Shown here: positions 40,304 to 48,331 of the stretch, in pieces
How the letters are laid out: each line of letters begins with the position of its first letter
How positions within the stretch are numbered: position 1 is the first letter of the stretch
NCBI RefSeq assembly: GCF_000373565.1
Contig: NZ_KB891813.1
Coordinates: 62,001-126,000 of the forward strand
Origin: Streptomyces sp. HmicA12
Lineage (GTDB): Bacteria > Actinomycetota > Actinomycetes > Streptomycetales > Streptomycetaceae
DNA: 64,000 bases
Reading direction: 5' to 3'
The notes under the pieces: generated by a model
Database searches by the model: none
Seen by the model: the letters and a program-made list of their open reading frames with translations, nothing else
Told to the model about the DNA's origin: nothing
Made by a program: the position numbers and the translations under genes

Positions 40304-41812
40304 ATGAATGCCCTCAACTCCCTCATGGACGGCTTCAGTACCGCCCTCACCCCGATCAACCTGTTGTGGGCGGCGGTGGGCGTCCTCCTCGGCACGGCCA
40401 TCGGCGTCCTGCCCGGCATCGGCCCCGCCATGGCCGTCGCCCTGCTCCTCCCGGTGACGTACGGACTCGAACCCACCGGCGCGTTCATCATGTTCGCGGG
40501 CATCTACTACGGCGCCATGTTCGGCGGCTCGACGACCTCGATCCTGCTGAACACCCCGGGGGAGAGCGCCGCCGTGGTCGCCGCCATGGAGGGCAACCCC
40601 ATGGCCAAGTCCGGGCGCGGCGCCCAGGCCCTCGCGGCCGCCGCCATCGGGCACTTCGCCGGCGGCATGATCGGCACGATCCTGCTGGTCGCCCTCGCGC
40701 CCAAGGTCGCCTCGCTCGCCGTCGACATCGGCGCGCCCGACTACTTCGCCATCATGGTGCTCGCGTTCATCGCGGTGACGTCGGTCCTCGGCGCGTCCCG
40801 CGTCCGCGGCCTCGCCTCCCTGCTCATCGGCCTCACCATCGGGCTGGTCGGCCTGGACCAGATGACCGGCCAACAGAGGCTCACCTTCGGCTCGTTGCAG
40901 CTCGCCGACGGCGTCGACGTCGTCATCGTCGCCGTCGGTCTCTTCGCCATCGGCGAGGCACTGTGGGTGGCCGCGCACCTGCGCCGCACCAGCGGGGAGG
41001 CCATCCCGGTCGGCCGCCCCTGGCTCGGCAGGTCGGACGTGAAGCGCACCTGGAAGTCCTGGCTGCGCGGCCCGCTCATCGGCTTCCCGTTCGGCGCGAT
41101 CCCCGCGGGCGGCGCCGAGATCCCCACGTTCCTCTCGTACGTCACCGAGAAGCGTCTGTCGAAGCACAAGGACGAGTGGGGCAAGGGCGCCATCGAGGGC
41201 GTCGCCGGACCCGAGTCGGCGTCCTCCGCCTCGGCGGCGGGCACCCTCGTCTCCATGCTCACGCTCGGCCTGCCCACGACGGCGGTGGCGGCCGTGATGC
41301 TGGCCGCCTTCCAGCAGTACGGGATCCAGCCGGGCCCGCTCCTCTTCGAACGCGAACCGGAGCTTGTCTGGGGCCTGATCGCGTCGCTGTTCGTCGGCAT
41401 GGTCCTGCTGCTCGCCCTGAACCTGCCGCTCGCCCCGGTCTGGGCGAAGCTCCTGCGGATCCCGCGCCCCTACCTCTACGCGGGCATCCTCTTCTTCGCG
41501 GCGGTCGGCGCGTACGCGGTCGGCGGCGAGGCCCTCGACCTCGTGATCCTGCTGATCATCGGCCTCATCGGCTTCGGCATGCGCCGCTACGGCCTGCCGG
41601 TCCTGCCCGCCGTCGTCGGCGTCATCCTCGGCCCGAACGCCGAGCAGCAACTGCGCCGCGCCCTGCAGATCAGCGACGGCAGCGTCGGCGGCCTGATCGA
41701 CACACCGTTCTCCGTGACGGTCTACGCGATCGTCCTCGTCGTCGTGGCGTGGCCGCTGGTCAGGAAGCTGGTGGTGCGCGGGCGGGGCGGTGCCGTAGAC
41801 AAGGAGGCATGA
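40304..41812 (+). CDS. tctA: Tripartite tricarboxylate transporter, large membrane subunit TctA
   Basis: 502 residues and about twelve helices, with the repeated TctA hallmark blocks VGVLLGTAIGVLPGIGPA, YYGAMFGGSTTSILLNTPGE, FPFGAIPAGGAEIPTFLSY and TLGLPTTAVAAVML. It is the channel subunit of the TTT importer. The gene is complete and unremarkable. Its stop overlaps the start of a GNAT gene (ATGA at 41809), so the acetyltransferase is co-translated. Confidence 0.95.
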   Translation: MNALNSLMDGFSTALTPINLLWAAVGVLLGTAIGVLPGIGPAMAVALLLPVTYGLEPTGAFIMFAGIYYGAMFGGSTTSILLNTPGESAAVVAAMEGNPMAKSGRGAQALAAAAIGHFAGGMIGTILLVALAPKVASLAVDIGAPDYFAIMVLAFIAVTSVLGASRVRGLASLLIGLTIGLVGLDQMTGQQRLTFGSLQLADGVDVVIVAVGLFAIGEALWVAAHLRRTSGEAIPVGRPWLGRSDVKRTWKSWLRGPLIGFPFGAIPAGGAEIPTFLSYVTEKRLSKHKDEWGKGAIEGVAGPESASSASAAGTLVSMLTLGLPTTAVAAVMLAAFQQYGIQPGPLLFEREPELVWGLIASLFVGMVLLLALNLPLAPVWAKLLRIPRPYLYAGILFFAAVGAYAVGGEALDLVILLIIGLIGFGMRRYGLPVLPAVVGVILGPNAEQQLRRALQISDGSVGGLIDTPFSVTVYAIVLVVVAWPLVRKLVVRGRGGAVDKEA

Positions 41813-42288
41813 ACAGCGAAGAACCCGAGGTGCTCGCGGTACGCCCGGCCGTCGCCGCCGACGTCCCCGCGATCAGGGCCGTCACCGACGCCGCGTACCG
41901 GCACTACATCGCCCGCATCGGCGTCGTCCCCCAGCCCATGGAGGCCGACCACGCCGCGAACGTGGCCGCGGGCCTGGTGCACGTCACCGGGGACCCGGAC
42001 ATCGTCGGACTCGTGGTGGTCGAGGCCCGTCCCGACCACCTCTTCCTGGACAGCATCGCGGTCCACCCCGACGCCCACGGGCGAGGGGTGGGCCGCCGCC
42101 TGCTCGGCTTCGTCGACGAGCACGCGCGCGCCCTGGGCCTGCCCGAAGTCAGGCTCTACACCAACGCGTTGATGTGGGAGAACCAGGAGATCTACCCGCG
42201 GTTCGGATACGAGATCGTGGAGCGCCGCACCGACGGCCCCTACGACCGCATCCACTACCGCAAGAGGCTGCGCCCGGACCCGGTCTGA
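41809..42288 (+). CDS. GNAT family N-acetyltransferase
   Basis: 159 residues. Acetyl-CoA site HPDAHGRGVGRRLLGFVDE, then LPEVRLYTNALMWENQEIYPRFGYEIVERR, a typical C-terminal GNAT motif. GGAGG lies 4 bases before the ATG. It overlaps tctA by four bases. Whether it acetylates a transporter substrate or is simply carried along is unknown. Confidence 0.9.
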   Translation: MNSEEPEVLAVRPAVAADVPAIRAVTDAAYRHYIARIGVVPQPMEADHAANVAAGLVHVTGDPDIVGLVVVEARPDHLFLDSIAVHPDAHGRGVGRRLLGFVDEHARALGLPEVRLYTNALMWENQEIYPRFGYEIVERRTDGPYDRIHYRKRLRPDPV

Positions 42289-42336
42289 TCCCGGCTGGTC
42301 CCGTCACGTCTCATCGGGCCGGCGCCCCTTCCCGCC

Positions 42337-42474
42337 CTACTCGTCCGGCCACCACGTCTTGCGGACGTCCTTGCGCACTTCCGGGCGCTCGCGCACCCGC
42401 TCCGCCGCTTCCTCCTGAAGCCGACGCGAGACGGTGCTGCGCGCGGTCGGCTTGTGCATGGTCACTCGGCGCAT
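42337..42474 (-). CDS. Small basic protein, 45 residues
   Basis: ATG at 42474 with a perfect GGAGG 5 bases upstream. The sequence is Arg/Lys/Glu-rich and predicted helical (STVSRRLQEEAAERVRERPE), ending KTWWPDE. No domain is recognised. The strong RBS and G/C-rich third codon positions support expression. It lies between the convergent GNAT gene and the SMI1/KNR4 gene. Confidence 0.6.
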   Translation of the reverse strand: MRRVTMHKPTARSTVSRRLQEEAAERVRERPEVRKDVRKTWWPDE

Positions 42475-42610
42475 GATGCCTCCTGTACCTACACGGGTCC
42501 CAACGTGTCGCCGTTGTAGACCTGTTCCCGGAGCGTGGCTCATCGAAGCGCAATTGTCAGTGGCGGTTGTCACGTCCTTCAACCGCTGTGCCCGCGGGAG
42601 ACAGGTCGCG

Positions 42611-42633
42611 TTGTCAGTGCCGCGTGATCTGAT
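42611..42633 (+). promoter_or_regulatory. PafBC/RecA-NDp-like DNA-damage promoter
   Basis: TTGTCAGTG (42611-42619), 8 bases, TCTGAT (42628-42633). This follows the actinobacterial damage-inducible promoter form TTGTCAGTG-N8-TAnnnT with one weak position. The ATG of the next gene begins 8 bases later, suggesting a leaderless mRNA. A second TTGTCAGTG (42554-42562) lacks a -10. Confidence 0.5.
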
Positions 42634-42640
42634 CCGGCCC

Positions 42641-44416
42641 ATGACCGAGACAGTCGAGAGTTCCGAGAGAACCGCGCACGCGTCGTGGGACCGCATCGAG
42701 GCGTGGCTGCGCGAGCACGCTCCGTCGACGTACGCGACGCTGCGCCCGCCCGTCGAGGCGGACCGGGTCGCCGCGGTCGAGCGGGACCTGGAACTGCGGC
42801 TGCCCGCGGACTTCACGGCGGTCCTCGCCCGCCACGACGGGGTCACCCCGGGCCCGGCCGCCTTCACGTTCCCCGGCAACGACCGGCCGCATTCGCTGGC
42901 GGAACTCCTCGACCACGCCCGGATGTGCCTCGATCTGTGGGAGGACGACGAGGACGCGGACTTCTTCCTCGGCGGCGACTACTGGCACCGGCAGTTCGTC
43001 CAGTTCACCCGCTCCAACACCGCGGACGGCCTGGTCCTCGACTGCCGCCCCGGAGACACGTACGGGGCGGTGGGGGACTTCTTCAACGGCGACGGCGCGC
43101 GCTTCGACCGGTGGCCCTCGTACGCCCGGTTCCTCGCCGACGTCGCCGACGCACTGGAGAACGGGACGCCCGTGGGGGAGCCGCTGCCGTACGTGGGCGT
43201 CCCGTTCGACGGCGAACTGCTGTGGGAACCGGCACCTCCGACCACGGCCCCGGCCGAACCGGTCTCGCTGTTCGAGCGCGCCGCCCGGGAGCCCGCCCCG
43301 GCTCCGGCCGAGCCTCTGGAGGCACGGTTCCGGCCGCGCGCCGAGGACGGCCCGGCCGGGGAGTACGGCGACTTCTGCCTCACCTTCGCCGAAGGGCTCG
43401 ACCCCGCCGAGCTGCTCGACCGGTACGGGGCGCTGCCCGGGACCACCGCCGCGCGCACCCGCGTCGAGGCCGTCGAGGACAGCACCCGCTGGACGAGCTG
43501 CTACCTGCCGACCGTGCGCGCCGGGAGCGCGGGCACCTGGGGCTTCGGGATCGAGCAGGGGCACGCCCTGGGCGCCCGCGAGGCGGTACTGCGCCGCCTG
43601 TCGCGGGGCACGCGCGCGGTGTCCCTGCACTTCTCCGGCTTCACCGCGCTGTCCCTCTACGAGGACGGCCGCCTCGTCACCCGCTACGACACCCGGCGCA
43701 TCGGCCGCCCCGACGGCGAGCGCGCTCCCCACGACGTGTTCCCCGGGCTGCCCGGGGAGGCGGAGCGGCCGGGCCCCGAGGGCCCCGGCCACCGCGACGT
43801 CCTGCGCCGGGTGTACGCCGCCCTGACCGCGACGCTCGGTATACGACTGCCGCCCGACGCGCTGAGCGGCGCACTGCCCAGCGCCCGCGTGCTGCCCCTC
43901 CTCGAACCGCTGCCCGTGAACAGCGGCGGCGTGCCGCACCTGGACGAGCGCCTCGACCGGGCCGACCGGGAAGCCCCCGAGCGGCTGCGCCGGGCACTCA
44001 CCGCCCAGGCTGCCCAGCTCGCGGAGGAGACCGGCCTCGCCCGGTACCCGGAAGTGGTCGCCGCCCTCACCGAGGGCGGCGACACGGGGCCCGTCGACGA
44101 CGACTCCCCGCTCGGGGCGCGACTGCGCACCGTGACGGCCGAGTTCCGGGCCACGCTCGCGGCGAGCACCGCGCAGGAGGGCCGACACCTGGTCACCTGG
44201 GACGACCGAGAGGTGTGGCAGCGCCGTGACAGCGCGGTCCGGGCCTTGCGCGCACTGCGCGAGCTGCCCGCCCGCCGGGCGGCGACCTGGATCCTGCCGG
44301 CCCGCGAGGACCCGCACTGGCGCACCGGCTTCGTCGCCGACCTGGACATCGACACCGCACGTACCGACACCGCACGTACCGACACCGCTGACATCGAAGG
44401 GCAGGAGCAGGCATGA
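42641..44416 (+). CDS. SMI1/KNR4 family protein
   Basis: 591 residues. N-terminal SMI1/KNR4 domain (about 10-190): WDRIEAWLREHAPSTYATL, LELRLPADFTAVLARHDGV, then WPSYARFLADVADALENG. A Pro/Ala linker (about 195-230) leads to an uncharacterised C-terminal region including YEDGRLVTRYDTRRIGRPDG (about 340). SMI1/KNR4 proteins are scaffolds in fungi and often immunity proteins to contact-dependent toxins in bacteria; no toxin gene is adjacent. The end carries a tandem DTART repeat (15-bp units from 44351). Its stop overlaps the methyltransferase start. The promoter resembles DNA-damage promoters. Confidence 0.82.
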   Translation: MTETVESSERTAHASWDRIEAWLREHAPSTYATLRPPVEADRVAAVERDLELRLPADFTAVLARHDGVTPGPAAFTFPGNDRPHSLAELLDHARMCLDLWEDDEDADFFLGGDYWHRQFVQFTRSNTADGLVLDCRPGDTYGAVGDFFNGDGARFDRWPSYARFLADVADALENGTPVGEPLPYVGVPFDGELLWEPAPPTTAPAEPVSLFERAAREPAPAPAEPLEARFRPRAEDGPAGEYGDFCLTFAEGLDPAELLDRYGALPGTTAARTRVEAVEDSTRWTSCYLPTVRAGSAGTWGFGIEQGHALGAREAVLRRLSRGTRAVSLHFSGFTALSLYEDGRLVTRYDTRRIGRPDGERAPHDVFPGLPGEAERPGPEGPGHRDVLRRVYAALTATLGIRLPPDALSGALPSARVLPLLEPLPVNSGGVPHLDERLDRADREAPERLRRALTAQAAQLAEETGLARYPEVVAALTEGGDTGPVDDDSPLGARLRTVTAEFRATLAASTAQEGRHLVTWDDREVWQRRDSAVRALRALRELPARRAATWILPAREDPHWRTGFVADLDIDTARTDTARTDTADIEGQEQA

Positions 44417-45018
44417 GCACGAGTCCGAGCAGGAGCACGACCTGGGACGCGGCGGCAGCGGACTTCGACGACGAACCGGACCACGGCCTGCGTGACCCCG
44501 CGGTCCGGGCCGCATGGGGGCGGCGGCTCGACGGCTGGCTGCCGGAGCGCCCCGGAGACCTGCTCGACCTGGGCTGCGGCACCGGCAGCCTCTCGCTGCT
44601 CGCCGCCGAGCGCGGACACCGGGTGACCGGCGTGGACTTCGCCCCGGCCATGCTGGAGCGGGCCCGCCGCAAACTCGCCGGGCACGACGCCGACTTCCTG
44701 CTCGGGGACGCCGCGGCACCACCGGTCGAGCAGGGCGCGTACGACGTGGTGCTCGCCCGGCACGTGCTGTGGGCGCTGCCGGACACCGAGGCGGCGCTGC
44801 GCCGGTGGGTGTCGCTGCTGCGGCCCGGAGGCAGGCTCGTGCTGATCGAGGGCGTGTGGGGTGAGCTGAGCCCCACGGGGGTGCCGGGGGAGCGGCTGGT
44901 CGCGCTGGCCCGGGACGTCCTCGACGACGTACGGCACGAGCCCCTGTCGCAGGACGCCCTGCTGTGGGGGAAGCAGGTGTCCGACGAGCGCTACGCGGTC
45001 ATCGCAGCAGCGCGGTGA
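44413..45018 (+). CDS. Class I SAM-dependent methyltransferase
   Basis: 201 residues: SAM-binding motif I LLDLGCGTGSLSLLAAERG, acidic loop VTGVDFAPAMLERAR, motif DADFLLGDAAAPPVE and post-motif LLRPGGRLVLIEGVWGE. It is a UbiE/COQ5-like small-molecule methyltransferase by overall pattern; the substrate is unknown. The four-base overlap with the SMI1/KNR4 gene indicates one operon. The 3' end overlaps the convergent DUF402 gene by 20 bases. Confidence 0.92.
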   Translation: MSTSPSRSTTWDAAAADFDDEPDHGLRDPAVRAAWGRRLDGWLPERPGDLLDLGCGTGSLSLLAAERGHRVTGVDFAPAMLERARRKLAGHDADFLLGDAAAPPVEQGAYDVVLARHVLWALPDTEAALRRWVSLLRPGGRLVLIEGVWGELSPTGVPGERLVALARDVLDDVRHEPLSQDALLWGKQVSDERYAVIAAAR

Positions 45019-45520
45019 ACTCGCCCTGACGCGCGAGGAGTTCGAGCTCGTCGAGGGCCCGCTCCGCGGCCTGTGCCGCGGCCGGGTCCCGCTCGGCGAG
45101 GCCGCTCTCGGCGAACTCGTCCTCGTCCAGGCGGATCACCCGCGCGCCGTCCGCCGACACCCACAGGTCGAGGTCCAGGTCCTCGGAGAGGATGTCGCCC
45201 GCGGTGTCGCGGACGGCGGGCCGGGTGATGTCGCAGTACCAGCCCTTCAGGGTGCCGTCGCCCGCGCGGACCTCCTTGATCGCGTACCAGCGGTCGCGCC
45301 AGTAGTGCTCGGTGAAGACGTCGCCGGGCGCGAACCGCACGAAGCCGAAGTCGCGGACGCCCTCGCCCGCCCAGTCGGCGCGGACCGTGACGCGCGTGCC
45401 GTCGTCGGCGAGCAGCACGGCCGGGTAACCGATCTTGGTGCGGCCGGCCTTGACCAGGCGGACGCGCAGGGTCGTGGTGTCAGGTGCCGAGGGTGCCGAG
45501 GGTGCCGAGGGTGCGGACAT
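44999..45520 (-). CDS. DUF402 domain protein
   Basis: 173 residues. Core DUF402 block: FAPGDVFTEHYWRDRWYAIKE, LKGWYCDITRPA and EDLDLDLWVSADGARVIRLDEDEF, matching the family that includes nucleoside di/triphosphate phosphatases and FomD-like hydrolases. Conserved Asp/Glu residues for divalent cation binding are present. GGAG lies 7 bases before the ATG at 45520. The N-terminal SAPSAPSAP comes from a 9-bp repeat shared, in another frame, with the end of the upstream acetyltransferase gene (41-base overlap). Confidence 0.88.
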   Translation of the reverse strand: MSAPSAPSAPSAPDTTTLRVRLVKAGRTKIGYPAVLLADDGTRVTVRADWAGEGVRDFGFVRFAPGDVFTEHYWRDRWYAIKEVRAGDGTLKGWYCDITRPAVRDTAGDILSEDLDLDLWVSADGARVIRLDEDEFAESGLAERDPAAAQAAERALDELELLARQGEFTALLR

Positions 45521-46433
45521 GGCGGATCTCCGTCGCGTCGAGTACGTAGCCGAACCACTTGTTGATCGCGAGCATCGGCCCGTTGTCCGCGTCGTTGCCC
45601 GTGTACGCCACCGTGATCCCGGCCTCCCGGGCGCGGTGCAGCGAGTCGTTCTTGGCGAGCTTGGCCAGGCCCCGGCCCCGGAAGGCGCGGGCCGTGCCGG
45701 TCATCCCCGACCAGTAGCGGCACTCACCGTCGGTCTGGGCGAGGGAGAACGCGGCGGGGCGGCCGTCCACCGTCGCCACCGTCGTCAGCTCGTGGGAGAG
45801 CAGCGGATCGCGCCAGGTGTCCGCCAACCACTGCTCGTGGTCGGTGAGTTCGGACGCGATGTCGCCCGGCTCGTCCGCCACCGTCGCCGCGAACAGGTCG
45901 AACAGGGGGCGCGGATCGTCCGCGTAGTCGGCCGCCGTGCGCAACTCGGCCCCGGGGGAGAGGAGTTCGCGGGGCGGGAGTGCGTCCGGCGTCAGGTCGA
46001 GACGGAGGAAGCGGGCGCTTCGGCTGCCTCGGTAGCCACGGTCCGCGGCCCACGCCAGGTTCCGCGGGCCGTCGAGCACCCAGCTGTACACCTCGCGCGC
46101 ACCGTGCTGGGCGAGATGCTCCTCCGCGGTGCGCAGCAGCTGGGTGCCGGCGCCCCGGCCCTCGTGGTCCGGATGCACATAGACGTTCGCGTAGCCCTGG
46201 CCCGGCTCCGGACTGTCGTACGCGAGGCCGACCTGCGCGGTGCCGATCAGCGTGCCGTCGCCGGTCAGCGCGATCAACTGGCGGTAGTGCGCGTCGGGGT
46301 GGGCGTGCGCCGCGTCGTGCGCGACCGAGGCGGGGGTCGCGAGCATCGCGGGCAGACAGGCGCGGCGGACCCGCGCGAAGCCCTCGGTCTCGGCCGGGGA
46401 GTCAGGGAGCAGCGGGCGGACGATCACGGTCAT
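45480..46433 (-). CDS. Tandem-GNAT acetyltransferase
   Basis: 317 residues with two GNAT domains. The first has VYVHPDHEGRGAGTQLLRTAEEH (about 90), the second FRGRGLAKLAKNDSLHRAREAG (about 250). This double-GNAT arrangement is common in Streptomyces and resembles MshD-like proteins, but MshD identity is not supported by motifs I can see. The C terminus LGTLGTLGT is encoded by three 9-bp repeats. It overlaps the next gene (DUF402) by 41 bases, so the two are cotranscribed leftward. Confidence 0.88.
   Translation of the reverse strand: MTVIVRPLLPDSPAETEGFARVRRACLPAMLATPASVAHDAAHAHPDAHYRQLIALTGDGTLIGTAQVGLAYDSPEPGQGYANVYVHPDHEGRGAGTQLLRTAEEHLAQHGAREVYSWVLDGPRNLAWAADRGYRGSRSARFLRLDLTPDALPPRELLSPGAELRTAADYADDPRPLFDLFAATVADEPGDIASELTDHEQWLADTWRDPLLSHELTTVATVDGRPAAFSLAQTDGECRYWSGMTGTARAFRGRGLAKLAKNDSLHRAREAGITVAYTGNDADNGPMLAINKWFGYVLDATEIRHVRTLGTLGTLGT
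45483..45509. repeat. 9-bp tandem repeat coding in two overlapping genes
   Basis: GGTGCCGAG three times on the + strand. On the minus strand it encodes Leu-Gly-Thr repeats ending the acetyltransferase and, in another frame, Ser-Ala-Pro repeats near the start of the DUF402 protein. Confidence 0.85.
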
Positions 46434-46503
46434 GTGGCCGCACGCTACGCGCCGACCTCGCCCGGGTGCCTCTCATTTTCCGGGCCTGCGGGAGAATCGC
46501 CCC

Positions 46504-46869
46504 GTGACCTTGAAGATCCGCATTGACGACAGCGCGGCCCCCTACGAGCAGGTGCGGGCGCAGATCTCCGAGCAGGCGCGGGGCGGGGTGCTGCCCGTCG
46601 GGTACAAGCTGCCCACGGTGCGCGGACTCGCGGAGGAGTTGGGGCTCGCGGCGAACACCGTGGCCAAGGCGTACCGGGCGCTCGAGTCGGACGGGGTGAT
46701 CGAGACGCGGGGGCGGAACGGGACGTTCATCGCGTCCGCTCGGGACGCGGCTTCTCGGGAGGCCTCCACCGCGGCGCAGGTCTTCGCCGAGCGCGTTCGG
46801 CGCCTCGGTCTCTCCGAGGAGGCGGCGCTGGAGGCGGCCCGGGACGCGGTGCGGGCCGCTTATTCGTAG
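46504..46869 (+). CDS. GntR family regulator, YtrA-like
   Basis: 121 residues, the short YtrA type: winged helix with YEQVRAQISEQARGGVLPVGYKLPTVRGLAEELGLAANTVAKAYRALESDGVIETRG in order, then only about 45 helical residues. YtrA-type regulators usually control ABC exporters encoded next to them; none is adjacent here. GTG at 46504 follows GGGAG by 7 bases. It is divergent from the double-GNAT gene. A dispersed inverted repeat follows its stop. Confidence 0.92.
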   Translation: MTLKIRIDDSAAPYEQVRAQISEQARGGVLPVGYKLPTVRGLAEELGLAANTVAKAYRALESDGVIETRGRNGTFIASARDAASREASTAAQVFAERVRRLGLSEEAALEAARDAVRAAYS

Positions 46870-46901
46870 TTCGTCGGGTGCGGCTCCGGTGGGGGCTGGC
46901 C

Positions 46902-46959
46902 GCGCAGTTCCCCGCGCCCCTGAAAGGCCTGCGGCCTTCAGGGGCGCGGGGAACTGCGC
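46902..46959. terminator. Long inverted repeat (dispersed Streptomyces-type) between convergent genes
   Basis: The left arm from 46902 (GCGCAGTTCCCCGCGCCCCT) pairs with the right arm ending at 46959 over about 27 bp with one bulged A, closing on AGGCC/GGCCT. It lies between the GntR gene and the convergent AAA gene. It shares the GCGCAGTTCCC core with the repeat at 9974-10055. Confidence 0.75.
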
Positions 46960-47022
46960 GAGCAACCCACCACCACCCGCACCCGCGAGACGAACAGCGA
47001 CCCGGCAGACGCGAAGGCGAAA

Positions 47023-47052
47023 GGGGCGCGGGGAACTGCGCGACCAGCCCCC
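47023..47052. repeat. Further half-copy of the dispersed repeat
   Basis: GGGGCGCGGGGAACTGCGCG followed by ACCAGCCCC, the right-arm half of the same family, 63 bases after the preceding copy and 31 bases before the end of the AAA ATPase gene. Confidence 0.7.
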
Positions 47053-47082
47053 ACCGACCCGCACCCGGCGACGAACCCCCGG

Positions 47083-48177
47083 CTACAGATACAACCCCGC
47101 GTCGCCCCCGCCCCGCTGATCCGGTACCGCCGTCGGAGACACCCCGCGGCGCAGGGCGTACAGCTCCGCCAGCGTCGCGCCCTCCCGGTTCAGGCCCTCC
47201 TCCGTGCCGAGCCACGTCACCGCCTCGCGCCGGGTCAGCGGCCCCACCTCGATGCGGGCGAGACAGCGGCCGGGCCGGACCACCGCGGGGTGCAGGCGCT
47301 CCAGGTCCTCGTTCGTGGTGACGCCCACCAGAACGTTCCTGCCCTGGCCCAGCAGGCCGTCCGTCAGGTTCAGCAGCCGCGACAGCGCCTGGCCCGCCGT
47401 GTGCTTGGCCTCGCCGCGGATCAGCTCGTCGCAGTCCTCCAGGAGGAGCAGCCGCCAGCGGCCCTTCGCCGTGCCGTCGTCCTCGCCGATCGCGATGTCC
47501 ATCAGATAGCCGACGTCGGAGAAGAGACGCTCCGGGTCGAGGACGCAGTCGACCTGGCACCAGTCGCGCCACGAGCGGGCCAGCGTGCGCAGCGCCGACG
47601 TCTTGCCGGTGCCGGGCGGACCGTGGAGCAGGAGCAGGCGGCCCGCGATGTCGTCGGGCCGCGTCTTCATGAGGCTGTCCATCGCCTCGGCGACCGGTGC
47701 CGTGTAGTTGGTGCGGACCTCGTCCCACGTACCCGCCGAGATCTGCCGGGTCGTACGGTGCGGGCCGCGCCGCGGCGACACGTACCAGAACCCCATCGTC
47801 ACGTTCTCCGGTTGCGGCTCCGGCTCGTCGGCGGCGCCGTCCGTGGCCAGCTTGAGGACCTTCTCGGCCAGCTCGGTGGTGGTCGCCGTGACCGTGACGT
47901 CCGCGCCCCTGTTCCAGCGGGAGATCAGCAGCGTCCACCCGTCGCCCTCGGCGAGTGTCGCGCTGCGGTCGTCGTCGCGGGCGGAGCGCAGGATGCGGGC
48001 GTCAGGCGGCAGCAGCGTGGCGCCGGACCGGACCCGGTCGATGTTCACGGCGTGCGAGTGCGGCTGCTCGCCCGTGGCGAAGCGGCCGAGGAACAGCGCG
48101 TCGACGACATCGGAGGGCGAGTCGCTGTCGTCGACGCCCAGCCGTACCGGCAGCGCGTCGAATGGGTTCGCAGACAT
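47083..48177 (-). CDS. DUF5925-AAA ATPase
   Basis: 364 residues from ATG at 48177. N-terminal region (1-160) of the DUF5925 type with GFWYVSPRRGPHRTTRQI, then a AAA+ module: Walker A LLLHGPPGTGKTSALRTL, Walker B RWRLLLLEDCDELIR, sensor-like VLVGVTTNEDLERLHPAVVRPGR. It resembles the ATPase half of BCS1/Vps4-like remodelling enzymes. No substrate is known and no partner gene overlaps it. GTG at 48195 is an alternative start. It is divergent from the GH39-like gene. Confidence 0.85.
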   Translation of the reverse strand: MSANPFDALPVRLGVDDSDSPSDVVDALFLGRFATGEQPHSHAVNIDRVRSGATLLPPDARILRSARDDDRSATLAEGDGWTLLISRWNRGADVTVTATTTELAEKVLKLATDGAADEPEPQPENVTMGFWYVSPRRGPHRTTRQISAGTWDEVRTNYTAPVAEAMDSLMKTRPDDIAGRLLLLHGPPGTGKTSALRTLARSWRDWCQVDCVLDPERLFSDVGYLMDIAIGEDDGTAKGRWRLLLLEDCDELIRGEAKHTAGQALSRLLNLTDGLLGQGRNVLVGVTTNEDLERLHPAVVRPGRCLARIEVGPLTRREAVTWLGTEEGLNREGATLAELYALRRGVSPTAVPDQRGGGDAGLYL

Positions 48178-48331
48178 GCCGCCATGATCCGGCACACAGG
48201 GGCCGCCCGCACGGGATTTCCGCAGCGCGTCACCCGGGCGGCACGACGTTCCTCCCGCCCCGGGGCTCGTTACGAGGCTGTGGCAACGGAGCCTGTCGCT
48301 CCGCCAACTGCCCTGGTTACTCTTGACCTTG

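Noticed and set aside
42614..44722. 702-codon minus-strand frame opposite SMI1/KNR4 and methyltransferase genes
   Set aside because: Shadow frame; two well-supported proteins with motifs and coupled starts lie on the other strand.
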